This document shows positions 37,188 through 45,667 of a stretch of 64,000 nt of DNA, one piece after another (positions within the stretch are counted from its first letter, which is position 1; each line of letters begins with the position of its first letter). The position numbers and the translations under genes were made by a program. This DNA is from Pseudomonas sp. MYb185. Its GTDB lineage: Bacteria; Pseudomonadota; Gammaproteobacteria; Pseudomonadales; Pseudomonadaceae. The stretch is from the NCBI RefSeq assembly GCF_002979975.1, contig NZ_PCQD01000004.1, forward strand, positions 356,669 to 420,668, in the 5' to 3' direction. Under the pieces are notes generated by a model, which made no database searches, was not told where the DNA came from, and worked only from the letters and a program-made list of their open reading frames with translations.

Positions 37188-37685
37188 ATGGATACGCTAG
37201 TGAGCTCCCATTTCTCTTCATTGATCATGCAGATGCTGGTCTGCCTGGCCGGCCTGACGGTCTGTGTCGCTACCCAACTGCCGGCACAGGCCGCCGGGGG
37301 AGATATCACCATCTCCCGACAGGTACAGCCCAGAGCCGCAGCGCGCCAGGAACTGGTACCCGACCCCAACCCCCAGGTGGTCAATCCAAGCCGCGAGAAA
37401 CTGATCAACAGCTCCCTGAGCAGTGGCCTGGCACCGCTGGAAATGTCCGACAGCGATTTTGCCGGCGTCCATGCCGGTAGCCGTATGGGCAATGGAGTGC
37501 CCCTTTCCCATCAAGGCGACGGTCATCCCCCCGGTGCCGGCGCGGTCGCCAGCCAGGGCCGCAGCAGCGTCGCTGGCATGAATCCGGTCGGGCGGGGTGC
37601 CGGCACTGCCGGCCGCGCGGGCGGCCAGGTCAGCCGCAGCGTGCAGCAGGGACTGCGTCCATTGCAAACCTTGCAGGGGCAATGA
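37188..37685 (+). CDS. fapA: FapA, periplasmic chaperone-like protein of the functional amyloid system
   Basis: 165 residues. N-terminal signal segment (LIMQMLVCLAGLTVCVATQLPAQAAG, cleavage near AQA-AG). The body is low-complexity Gly/Ser/Pro-rich with ELVPDPNPQVVNPSREKLI and a tail GGQVSRSVQQGLRPLQ, which I recall as FapA-like. FapA influences which Fap subunit dominates the fibre. First gene of the operon, 2 bp... its stop lies one base before the fapB ATG. GGAG at 37175-37178. Identification rests largely on position and these two motifs. Confidence 0.72.
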   Translation: MDTLVSSHFSSLIMQMLVCLAGLTVCVATQLPAQAAGGDITISRQVQPRAAARQELVPDPNPQVVNPSREKLINSSLSSGLAPLEMSDSDFAGVHAGSRMGNGVPLSHQGDGHPPGAGAVASQGRSSVAGMNPVGRGAGTAGRAGGQVSRSVQQGLRPLQTLQGQ

Positions 37686-37686
37686 C

Positions 37687-38256
37687 ATGAGAACCCACCG
37701 ACTGCTTGCCGGCTTGACCATGCTGCTGACCGCCGTTGCCACAGCCAGCGACCACACAGCAACCATTGATAGCAGCGGGGCCGGTTACAACGGCACGCTG
37801 ATGATCAATCAGGCTGCGGGGGAGCTGCAGCAGCAGGCCAATGCCAGGGCCATTGCCCCTGGTTCGATGCCAAGTGTGACTGTGCAGCAGCACCTCCAGG
37901 GGCTTTCGCCCGATACTACCAGTGCCGATCTGCAGGCCCATATTCGCGGCAGCGCCTTCAGTGATGGCAGCGGTGTGCTGGGTGTCAACCAGGCCGCCGG
38001 GGTGGCTAATCAACAGATAAACGGCTTTCGCCTGGGTGCCGGTGTGCACCCTGAAAGCCTCGATGACAGCAGCCTGGCGCAAAGCGCCGCGCCGGTGTCG
38101 TTCAGCTCAGCTGCAGGATCACACGGGGCAGGGGAGCGCCTGGTCGAGATCGATGACCAGGCCTTCTCCGACAGCCGCGGCGTGGTCCAGCTGAATCAGG
38201 GTGCCGGGGTTGGCAACCGTATGGTCAACAACCTCGGCATCCGGATCGTGGAGTAG
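37687..38256 (+). CDS. fapB: FapB, minor amyloid subunit / nucleator
   Basis: 189 residues with signal peptide (RLLAGLTMLLTAVATA). Three imperfect repeats centre on NQAAGxxxQQxN: about 33-56 (LMINQAAGELQQQAN), 92-118 (GVLGVNQAAGVANQQIN) and 160-187 (VVQLNQGAGVGNRMVN). The third has lost the Gln pair. FapB is thought to nucleate FapC polymerization. Repeats share the N-AG-NQQ-N pattern of FapC in the next gene. Confidence 0.85.
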   Translation: MRTHRLLAGLTMLLTAVATASDHTATIDSSGAGYNGTLMINQAAGELQQQANARAIAPGSMPSVTVQQHLQGLSPDTTSADLQAHIRGSAFSDGSGVLGVNQAAGVANQQINGFRLGAGVHPESLDDSSLAQSAAPVSFSSAAGSHGAGERLVEIDDQAFSDSRGVVQLNQGAGVGNRMVNNLGIRIVE

Positions 38257-38297
38257 TACCCGTACTGACAACCAAAACGCCACACAAGGAATAGATC

Positions 38298-39107
38298 ATG
38301 AAAACGAAACATACACTCACCTCTATTGCCGTTGTCGTTGCTGCATCCTTTTCCCTGGGAGCCCTGGCCGCAGGCTTTCCGCCAGCGCCGCCACCGGCAG
38401 TGAGCCCGTCCAGTTCGAGCGCTTCGATCACCGATGTGCAGATCAATATGTACAACTCTGTCGACAACCAGGGCACCGAGAACAATGCCTATCTGGATAA
38501 CGCCCTCCAGAATTCCAGCGGTAACGCTGCGGTGAACGTGTCCGCAGGCGATACCAACCAGCAGGCCAACGCCGTGGCTATCTCCACCGCGGATGCCGAC
38601 GCCAGTTTCGTCTTCGGGCATAGCGCCAGCGCCAGCATTGGCGTGGGTCAGTTCAATAGTGGCAATGTTCTGTCCAACCTCGATGTGCAGAACAACGCGA
38701 CGGTCCACAACTCCGCCAACAACTTCTCCGGCAACCTGGGGCTGAACGTTGCTGCCGGTGCGTTCAACCAGCAGAAGAACGACGTGACCATCGCCTCGGC
38801 GTCCAAGGCTCAGAATGCCGATGCCTCGGTTGAAGTGTTGCAGACGGCTGTGGGCGGTACTACCTATAACGGCGTGGAGGCGGGTGATTCGGCGCTCAAC
38901 CTGGTTGCTTCCGGCTACGGCGGGTATCCCGGCTTCCCGGGCTTTCCGGGCCACCCCACCCAGAACCTGGATGTGGAAAACAACGCGGGTCTGACCAACT
39001 CGCTCAACGGCCTCTCCGGAGCGGCGGGTGTGAACATCGCTGCGGGTGGCAATCATCAGCAGAGCAATTCGCTGTCCATCGCTGCCGGCTGCTACGCCTG
39101 TCCGTAA
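38298..39107 (+). CDS. fapC: FapC, major functional amyloid subunit
   Basis: 269 residues; signal peptide ends at ALAA-GF. Three amyloid repeats: R1 about 62-96, R2 132-166, R3 228-262, each NNA...SGNxxxNVxAGxxNQQxN. Linker 1 (97-131) and a longer linker 2 (167-227) separate them. The C-terminus is CYACP, the CxxC (C265, C268) typical of FapC. Linker 2 has a Pro/Gly/Phe run (208-220) unlike the rest. Secreted through FapF and assembled as biofilm fibrils. Followed by a stable hairpin before fapD. Confidence 0.92.
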   Translation: MKTKHTLTSIAVVVAASFSLGALAAGFPPAPPPAVSPSSSSASITDVQINMYNSVDNQGTENNAYLDNALQNSSGNAAVNVSAGDTNQQANAVAISTADADASFVFGHSASASIGVGQFNSGNVLSNLDVQNNATVHNSANNFSGNLGLNVAAGAFNQQKNDVTIASASKAQNADASVEVLQTAVGGTTYNGVEAGDSALNLVASGYGGYPGFPGFPGHPTQNLDVENNAGLTNSLNGLSGAAGVNIAAGGNHQQSNSLSIAAGCYACP

Positions 39108-39120
39108 GCGACCCTTGGAG

Positions 39121-39138
39121 CCCGGGGCTTGCCCCGGG
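39121..39138 (+). promoter_or_regulatory. GC-rich hairpin between fapC and fapD
   Basis: CCCGGGG, loop CTTG, CCCCGGG: 7-bp all-GC stem without a T-run, 14 bases after the fapC stop. It could stabilize the 3' end of a fapABC mRNA or cause partial termination, giving more subunit than export machinery. Confidence 0.6.
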
Positions 39139-39164
39139 GTCTTCTCGAATACAGGGACCGTTGC

Positions 39165-39863
39165 ATGAAACATCTATTGCTGGGTCTGTCACTGAGTGTT
39201 GTGCTATTGCCGCTGGGCTCCGGCCCCGCTCTGGCGGCGCCGAAGCCCTTCGCGGTCATGCCCGGTGGCGGGCTGGTGTTCAAGCCGGTGGAGAGCATGC
39301 GTGAACGGAGGTTCGTCAACCTGGTACAGCAGAGAACGGATTTCAGTTGCGGCGCTGCGGCCATGGCCACCTTGTTGAATGAAGCCTACGGCTGGCGTTT
39401 CAGCGAAGAGGATGTGATTCAGGGCATGCTCGCCGGGGCGGATGTACAGCAGGTCCACAGTATGGGCTTCTCCATGCTGGACATGAAGCGCTACGCGGAA
39501 AGCCTGGGGTTGCGGGCCCGTGGGTACCGGTTGCAGCCCACGCAGCTGGCAGAGGTGAAGGTGCCCTCCATCGTGCTGCTGGATGTGCGCGGTTACAAGC
39601 ACTTCGTGGTGATGCAGGTCAGCAACGAAGGCTGGGTGTATATCGGTGATCCGGTACTTGGGCACAAGAAGCTGACACTGGAGGAGTTCGCGCAGGGCTG
39701 GAACGGCATCGTGTTCGCCCTGATAGGCCCTGGCTACAACCGGGAGAACGCCTTGCTGACGCCGCCGGAACCATTGACCGCCAGCCATCGCCTTGACCGG
39801 TTCAGTCCGGTCAAGGATGCGGACCTGATGGAGTTCGGCTTTCTGCAGAGTGATTTTTTCTGA
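39165..39863 (+). CDS. fapD: FapD, C39-family cysteine peptidase
   Basis: 232 residues with signal peptide (ending ALAA). Papain-like C39 triad: Cys62 in TDFSCGAAAMATLL, His146 in YKHFVVM, Asp162 in YIGDPVLG. Likely processes or handles Fap subunits in the periplasm. ATG 39165 chosen over 39129 since it opens the signal peptide. Confidence 0.9.
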   Translation: MKHLLLGLSLSVVLLPLGSGPALAAPKPFAVMPGGGLVFKPVESMRERRFVNLVQQRTDFSCGAAAMATLLNEAYGWRFSEEDVIQGMLAGADVQQVHSMGFSMLDMKRYAESLGLRARGYRLQPTQLAEVKVPSIVLLDVRGYKHFVVMQVSNEGWVYIGDPVLGHKKLTLEEFAQGWNGIVFALIGPGYNRENALLTPPEPLTASHRLDRFSPVKDADLMEFGFLQSDFF

Positions 39864-39884
39864 ATACCACAGCGGGAGGACAGT

Positions 39885-40637
39885 ATGAAACGTCAACGGA
39901 CTCAGGCATGGCTGATGATATGTCTGGTTGCTTTCAGCCTTCCCACCAGTGCCGGCAGCCTGTTTCGCGCCGCCGAGCTGAGCGATACCGAGCTGGCCCA
40001 ATTGCGCGGCCGTTATGTGCTGCCGGGGCGGATCATTCATTTTGGCGTGACCATGAGCAGCATCTGGGAAAACAGCGCCGGGCAGAGCATAGGTGCGGGT
40101 GTCAGTTTCCAGGTCGATGGACAGGCCCAGCCCAGTCTGCATGTGACCGACCTGTCTTCCATGATCAATGATGCTGGCGATGGCTCGGTGCAGCGTCCGG
40201 GCGCCGGCCAGGTCATCGGTGGCGCTGGGTTGACCGAGGTGCGCGGCATCTCGCAAAGCGTACGCAGCGCCGGTGACTTCAACGACGGGCTCAACAATCT
40301 GGAGATTGTCATTTCCCATGGCGGTGAAGGTCTGGCCTCGACACCAGGGGCGAGCCCCTGGGAGGGAACAGCCGATTTTGCGGGAGCTGCCGGTAACCTG
40401 CTGGTCAGCACACAGGGTGGCGGATTGAGCATCCGGATCGATGCCGGCACGCAGGGCGCGGCCCTGCAGCAGATCGGCGCCGGCAAGATAGTGCAACAGG
40501 CGAATTTCACCGGCGACATGAACACCGTGCGTAACCTTGCCACTCTGAACGTGGCATTGCGGGAGATGCCACTGGGGCAGGGGTTCGCCAACTGTACGCT
40601 GGAGCAGTTGCGCGCACTGCGTCCCGTCGGCTACTGA
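39885..40637 (+). CDS. fapE: FapE, secreted amyloid-associated protein
   Basis: 250 residues; signal peptide ends near TSAG. The conserved block [32 protein letters not shown] is characteristic of FapE. C-terminal half has [13 protein letters not shown], a faint echo of the subunit repeats, and a single Cys near the end ([11 protein letters not shown]). Found in fibres as a minor component. Good GGGAGG ribosome site at 39873-39878. Confidence 0.87.
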   Translation: MKRQRTQAWLMICLVAFSLPTSAGSLFRAAELSDTELAQLRGRYVLPGRIIHFGVTMSSIWENSAGQSIGAGVSFQVDGQAQPSLHVTDLSSMINDAGDGSVQRPGAGQVIGGAGLTEVRGISQSVRSAGDFNDGLNNLEIVISHGGEGLASTPGASPWEGTADFAGAAGNLLVSTQGGGLSIRIDAGTQGAALQQIGAGKIVQQANFTGDMNTVRNLATLNVALREMPLGQGFANCTLEQLRALRPVGY

Positions 40638-40686
40638 GCAGGTCCAGCCGGGCACGATAACAATGAGCTATACAAGGAAGAGCACC

Positions 40687-41922
40687 ATGCGCAGATCAGC
40701 GGGTTGTGCATTACTGCTGCTGGCCCTCAGTGGGCAGGCCCTGGCCCAGAGCAGCGAAGAGCAGATATTGCGTCAGGAGATCGAAGCACTCCGACAGCGC
40801 TATGAGGCGCAGCAGAATGCATTGATGATCCTGGAGCAGCGGCTGCGGCAGCTGGAGGGGCCCAGCAGCGCCGCACCAGCCAGGCAGCAACCTGCAGCTA
40901 CCCAGGTGGCCAGCGCCAGCAGTGCCGGCGGTGGATACGGCCAGTCGCTGCGTGACGGTTCGGAGCAGGCCCCCAGTGTGGAAGCCCTGTACCAGGAAGC
41001 CAGTGGTTTCTTCGGCGGCGGCCGTTTCAGTCTCGAACCGGGCTTCACCTACAGTCATTACGACACGCGGCAACTGTTCCTCAATGGCTTTCTGGCTTTG
41101 GACGCGATCTTTCTCGGCAACCTCGGCGTCGACGAGATCAATGCCGATACCTTCACCTTCGACCTGACGGCACGCTACAACTGGCGTCAGCGTTGGCAGT
41201 TCGATATCAACGTGCCCTATATCTATCGTGAGACCACTTACCAGTCCGCCGGCGCCGGGGGAGCCAGCAACTCCTACAGCGAGGCCACGGTCAAGGGTGA
41301 TCCGGAGCTGGGTGATATCAGCGTCGGTGTGGCCTACAAGTTTCTCGACGAGGGACCCTCACGCCCCGATGCGGTGGTCAGCCTGCGGGTCAAGGCGCCC
41401 ACCGGCAATCACCCCTACGGCATCAAGCTGCATCAGGTACCCGGCAACGATAACCTGACGGTGCCCGACTCGCTGCCGACTGGCAACGGTGTCTGGGCGA
41501 CGACCGCCGGGCTGTCACTGGTCAAGACCGTGGACCCGGCGGTGCTGTTCGGCAATATCGCCTATACCCACAATTTCGCGAGAAATTTCGGCGACATCAG
41601 TTCCCAGCAGGGCGTGGCAGTACCGGGACGGGTGGATCTGGGTGACTACTTCCAGTTCGGCCTGGGTATGGCTTTTGCCCTCAACGAGCGCATGAGCATG
41701 TCGATGTCCTTTTCCGAGCTGATCAGCCGCAGCAGTCGCATCAAGTACCGGGAGGGCAACTGGCAAACGGTCAACGGCAGCGACGCCAATGCGGCGTACT
41801 TCAATATTGGCATGACCCTGGCCGCCAGCGACCGCCTGACGGTGGTGCCCAACCTGTCGATAGGCCTGACTCCCGATGCACCGGACTTCAGCGTCAGCCT
41901 GAAATTTCCGTATTACTTCTAG
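40687..41922 (+). CDS. fapF: FapF, outer-membrane amyloid exporter
   Basis: 411 residues: signal peptide ([13 protein letters not shown]), coiled-coil plug region [37 protein letters not shown], Ser/Ala/Gln linker, a short helical segment, then a beta-barrel from about residue 110 ending in aromatic YYF. This is the FapF architecture: trimeric 12-stranded barrel plugged by a helix. ATG 40687 has AAGGA ahead; 40663 is less likely. Last gene; ends three bases from the convergent activator gene. Confidence 0.9.
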   Translation: MRRSAGCALLLLALSGQALAQSSEEQILRQEIEALRQRYEAQQNALMILEQRLRQLEGPSSAAPARQQPAATQVASASSAGGGYGQSLRDGSEQAPSVEALYQEASGFFGGGRFSLEPGFTYSHYDTRQLFLNGFLALDAIFLGNLGVDEINADTFTFDLTARYNWRQRWQFDINVPYIYRETTYQSAGAGGASNSYSEATVKGDPELGDISVGVAYKFLDEGPSRPDAVVSLRVKAPTGNHPYGIKLHQVPGNDNLTVPDSLPTGNGVWATTAGLSLVKTVDPAVLFGNIAYTHNFARNFGDISSQQGVAVPGRVDLGDYFQFGLGMAFALNERMSMSMSFSELISRSSRIKYREGNWQTVNGSDANAAYFNIGMTLAASDRLTVVPNLSIGLTPDAPDFSVSLKFPYYF

Positions 41923-41925
41923 GCA

Positions 41926-43260
41926 TCAGCGGATCTGGTGCTTGCGCAGCAGGCGGTACAACGTCGGGCGGGAGATCTTCAGTTTCTCCGCGGCCTGGCG
42001 CATGTTGTTGGGGAAGTGATTGAGCGCGGCATGCAGCGCCTGGCGTTCGGCGCGCGACACCCAGGTCTCCAGGCTCTCGATGGCGGGCCGCTCCGACGAT
42101 ATCGAGGATGCCAGCCCGAGGTCCGCCGCCTCGATCTCCCGGCCATCGGCCAGTACCATGCCCCGGCGCACCCGGTTGGCCAGCTCCCGGGCATTGCCGG
42201 GCCAGCTGTGGCGCAGCATGGCGCTGATCGCTTCGGTGCTGAAACTGCGTGGCCGGCGACCGATCTCGGCCATGTACAGCTGGGCGAAGTGCATGGCCAT
42301 GGGGAAGATATCGGCCTGGCGCTGGCGCAGCGGGGTGGTGCGTACTTCCAGCACATTGAGCCGGTAATACAGGTCTTCCCGGAAGCGGCCTTCGCGGATG
42401 GCCGCTTCCAGATCGACATGGGTGGCGGCCAGTACCCGCACATCCACGGTGATGGTGCTGTTGCCGCCGACCCGCTCGATCTGCATCTCCTGCAGAAAAC
42501 GCAGCAGGTTGGCCTGCAACTCCAGCGGCAAGTCACCGATCTCGTCCAGGAACAGGGTGCCACCATCGGCAGACTCGATCCGGCCGATCTTGCGTTGATG
42601 GGCGCCGGTAAAAGCGCCTTTTTCATGACCGAACAGCTCGGACTGGATCAACTGCTCAGGGATCGCACCGCAATTGACCGCGACGAAGGGCTCCTGCTTG
42701 CGTCGGGAGTGGGCATGCAGGGCGCGGGCGATCAGTTCCTTGCCTGAACCGCTTTCGCCACGGATCATCACCGGCGAATCGGTTGGCGCAATCCGCGCTA
42801 TCAGCTTGCGCAGGGTCTTGGCCTGGTCGCTGTCACCGAACAGGAACTCATCCTCCGTCCCGTTCCGTTGCTGCTGTCGGCGGCGCAGATGGGCCATGCC
42901 GCAGGCACGGCCAAGCGCGATATGGGTCCGGCTGTGGTCGAAGGGCAGGGTGTGATAATCGAGAAACCACTCGGCGATGAACTGATCCACGCCGGGCTGG
43001 CCCAGTAACTCCTGGGGTACCGCCACCACCCACTGGATACCGGTCAGGTTGATCAGTGCCTTGACCTTCTTCAGATTGGCGAGGTGCGCCGGGCGCAGTC
43101 GGAGCATGCCCAGGTCACAGGCGGGCTGGCCAACGTCGTCCAGCTCGGCGCTCTGGACCTCCCAGCCGGCAGCGCTCAACTGGGCGCGCAAGACACTGCA
43201 TTCGTCACAGGGGTCGACCAGTAACAGACGACGAGGGGGGATATTAGCCACATCCAGCAT
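41926..43260 (-). CDS. Sigma-54-dependent Fis-family activator, VpsR-like
   Basis: 444 residues. N-terminal receiver-like/VpsR-type domain (LLLVDPCDECSVLRAQL..., about 10-130) and AAA+ domain: Walker A GESGSGKE (168-175), GAFTGA (215-220), Walker B GGTLFLDEIGDL (233-244). C-terminal Fis HTH NMRQAAEKLKISRPTLYRLLRKHQ. An intact GAFTGA means it can contact sigma-54. Convergent with fapF with no gap for a terminator. Most likely regulator of the fap operon; VpsR relatives sense c-di-GMP, but that is not shown here. Confidence 0.9.
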   Translation of the reverse strand: MLDVANIPPRRLLLVDPCDECSVLRAQLSAAGWEVQSAELDDVGQPACDLGMLRLRPAHLANLKKVKALINLTGIQWVVAVPQELLGQPGVDQFIAEWFLDYHTLPFDHSRTHIALGRACGMAHLRRRQQQRNGTEDEFLFGDSDQAKTLRKLIARIAPTDSPVMIRGESGSGKELIARALHAHSRRKQEPFVAVNCGAIPEQLIQSELFGHEKGAFTGAHQRKIGRIESADGGTLFLDEIGDLPLELQANLLRFLQEMQIERVGGNSTITVDVRVLAATHVDLEAAIREGRFREDLYYRLNVLEVRTTPLRQRQADIFPMAMHFAQLYMAEIGRRPRSFSTEAISAMLRHSWPGNARELANRVRRGMVLADGREIEAADLGLASSISSERPAIESLETWVSRAERQALHAALNHFPNNMRQAAEKLKISRPTLYRLLRKHQIR

Positions 43261-43439
43261 CAGATTCCCTTGCTCAATGAACTGCCTGTAATGCTTTGTA
43301 ACCTAGCAGAAAGATCGCAAGGTGCAATGTCTTTGCCCCTCTATTGGGTGGTCTGCCGGGCCTGACTGGCATATTCGGACCAACGGTTACATATTGCCCC
43401 CGACGCGGGGATAATACCGGCAGCCCGAAGGAGATGCCC

Positions 43440-45008
43440 ATGCCCTTGATTGAAGCACGCTTGCTGTTACCCCTGCTCAGCCTGGCCCTGTTGGGAGGCT
43501 GGATGCTCAGCGGCTGGATATTGCTGCGCCGGGAAGCGGCGCTGAGAACCAGGCTCGACGAGCTGACTGCGGAGAGTCAGCGCCAGCAGTTGCAGGCGCA
43601 CGAGCAACTGGCCGGCCAGCTCAGTATGGAAACCCGTATCGAGCACCTGCAACAGGCACTGGAGCGCGCCGGCACGGAATGCGATAGCCTGACTGCGCGG
43701 CTGACCGACAGCGAACGCCAGTGCCATGAATGGCAGCGCCGGGCCGAACGCTTCCAGACGCTGGCGCAGGAGCAACTGCGCCAGCGCGAACAACTGCAGG
43801 CCGAGCGCCAGACCCTGGAGCAGCGCCTGCAACAGCTGCAGCAGACGCATGAGCAGCTGCGGGTGGAACACTCCACGGTGCAGGCCACCCTGGAGCAGCG
43901 CCAGCAGCATTTCGATGAACAGCAGCAACTGCTCAAGGACAGCCGCGAGCAGCTGAAGCTGGAGTTCGAGCAACTGGCCGGGCGCATCTTCGAGGCCAAG
44001 GGGCAGACCTTCACCCAGACCAGCCAGCAATCCCTGGATGCGCTGCTCAAGCCGTTCCGGGAACAGATCGAGCAGTTCCGCAGCAAGGTCGAAGACATCC
44101 ATCACAAGGATACCCAGCAACAGGCGGCACTGGCCCAGGAACTGCTGCAGCTCAAGCAACTGAACCAGCAGATCACCCAGGAGGCCCACGACCTCAGCAC
44201 GGCTCTGCGCGGCCAGAAGAAGACCCAGGGCAACTGGGGCGAACTGATATTGGAGAACGTGCTGGAACGTTCCGGACTGCGGGCCGGCATCGACTTCCGT
44301 CGCGAAGTCAGCATGACCAGTGTCGAAGGCCAGCGCCAGCGTCCCGACGCGCTGGTCTACCTGCCCCAGGACAAGCATCTGATCATCGACGCCAAGGTCT
44401 CGCTGAATGCCTATACCCGCTACATCAACAGCGAGGATGACAGCGAGCGTCAACTGGCCCTGGCCGAGCACGTGCAGGCGTTCGGACAACGCATCCGTGA
44501 ACTCTCCGAGCGCAACTACTTCGAGCTACCGGGGCTGAATGCACCCGAGATGGTGTTCATGTTCGTGCCTATCGAGTCGGCCTTCGTCGAGGCGCTCAAG
44601 GCCGATGAAACTCTGTTCCAGAAGGCCATTGAGCAGAACGTGCTGGTGGCCACACCGACCACGCTACTGACCAGCCTCAATATCGTGCGCCAGCTGTGGC
44701 GCTTCGAAGACCAGAACCGGCACACCGCCGAACTGGCCGAGCGGGCGGCACGGGTGCATGACAAGCTGCGTACCTTCCTAGGCAGCATGGAAAGTATCGG
44801 CAGTAGTCTCGATAAGGCCAGCGAGGCTTATCACAAAGCCTGTGCCCAACTGGTCAGCGGGCGCGGGAATCTGGTAAAGCAGGTCAATGATTTCAAGGAG
44901 TTGGGTGTATCTGTTAAAGCAGAACTTGGAGAAAGCTGGACCGATCGTGCCGAGCTTGAGCTCGGCCACGACGCGTCCGCGGATACCGCAGATACACTGG
45001 GAACTTGA
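43440..45008 (+). CDS. rmuC: DNA recombination protein RmuC
   Basis: 522 residues. One N-terminal transmembrane helix (LLLPLLSLALLGGWMLSGWILL), long coiled coil rich in Gln, Leu and Glu (about 30-210), then the RmuC nuclease-like domain: KKTQGNWGELILENVLERSGL, RPDALVYLPQDKHLIIDAKVSLNAYTRY. Limits inversion between short repeats. ATG 43440 preceded by AAGGAG; 43434 is too close. The 179 bp before it hold no gene. Confidence 0.94.
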   Translation: MPLIEARLLLPLLSLALLGGWMLSGWILLRREAALRTRLDELTAESQRQQLQAHEQLAGQLSMETRIEHLQQALERAGTECDSLTARLTDSERQCHEWQRRAERFQTLAQEQLRQREQLQAERQTLEQRLQQLQQTHEQLRVEHSTVQATLEQRQQHFDEQQQLLKDSREQLKLEFEQLAGRIFEAKGQTFTQTSQQSLDALLKPFREQIEQFRSKVEDIHHKDTQQQAALAQELLQLKQLNQQITQEAHDLSTALRGQKKTQGNWGELILENVLERSGLRAGIDFRREVSMTSVEGQRQRPDALVYLPQDKHLIIDAKVSLNAYTRYINSEDDSERQLALAEHVQAFGQRIRELSERNYFELPGLNAPEMVFMFVPIESAFVEALKADETLFQKAIEQNVLVATPTTLLTSLNIVRQLWRFEDQNRHTAELAERAARVHDKLRTFLGSMESIGSSLDKASEAYHKACAQLVSGRGNLVKQVNDFKELGVSVKAELGESWTDRAELELGHDASADTADTLGT

Positions 45009-45027
45009 GGTGCTATGGGGAAGGATA

Positions 45028-45051
45028 AGACCCGGCGGGGCGCCGGGTTTT
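45028..45051. terminator. Terminator between rmuC and rnk
   Basis: CCCGGCG (45031-45037), loop GGG, CGCCGGG (45041-45047), then TTTT; AAGA precedes. Works for rmuC and, reversed, near the rnk stop. Confidence 0.75.
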
Positions 45052-45457
45052 ACAGATGGAAGTCGCCGCTGGCTTCCGGCTGGTACTCGATGTCGATGAT
45101 CTTGAGCTTCAGGGGGCGACCATTGGGGCCGGTCCAGTCGATGCTCTGACCTTTTTTCAGACCGAGCAGGGCAATGCCCACCGGGGCCAGCACCGAAATG
45201 GTGCCTTCCTTGCCGGCGTTGTTGGGATAGACCAGGGTCAGTACCAACTCACGGCCACTGGTCTCATCCACGAAGCGCACCTTGGAGTTCATGGTGACGA
45301 CATCCGGATCCACGCGCTTGTGACTCACGACCTTGGCGCGCAGCATCTCATTCTCGAGTGCTTCCAGCAGGTCGATCGGCCCGTCCAGGGTATTCAACAC
45401 CTCATCCAGGCGTTGGACATCCAGACGGGTGAGCACGATTGAAGGTGATTTGCTCAT
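45050..45457 (-). CDS. rnk: Nucleoside diphosphate kinase regulator Rnk
   Basis: 135 residues. SIVLTRLDVQRLDEVLNTL helical start, then a GreA/GreB-like C-terminal domain: VTMNSKVRFVDE, ELVLTLVYPNNAG, GTISVLAPVGIALLGLKKGQSIDW. Affects NDP kinase levels and exopolysaccharide in pseudomonads. ATG 45457 gives the usual MSKSPSI start; ATG 45469 lies two bases after AAGGAG and is also possible. Confidence 0.92.
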   Translation of the reverse strand: MSKSPSIVLTRLDVQRLDEVLNTLDGPIDLLEALENEMLRAKVVSHKRVDPDVVTMNSKVRFVDETSGRELVLTLVYPNNAGKEGTISVLAPVGIALLGLKKGQSIDWTGPNGRPLKLKIIDIEYQPEASGDFHL

Positions 45458-45667
45458 GGCGAACAGCATTACTCCTTGTCGAAACAATTAAAAAAATCAA
45501 AAAAACGGTAATTGGGAAATACATGTAAGGAAGCCGACAGGACACCGGCATAGGTAGACAGTACCAGAATGTAATCTTCTTGCAAGATCCCTCCGCTATT
45601 TGACCGGCATGGTCCCGCCGTGCCGAGCCGTTTAGACTAATCTGAACGATGACAGGGAGATAGATGC

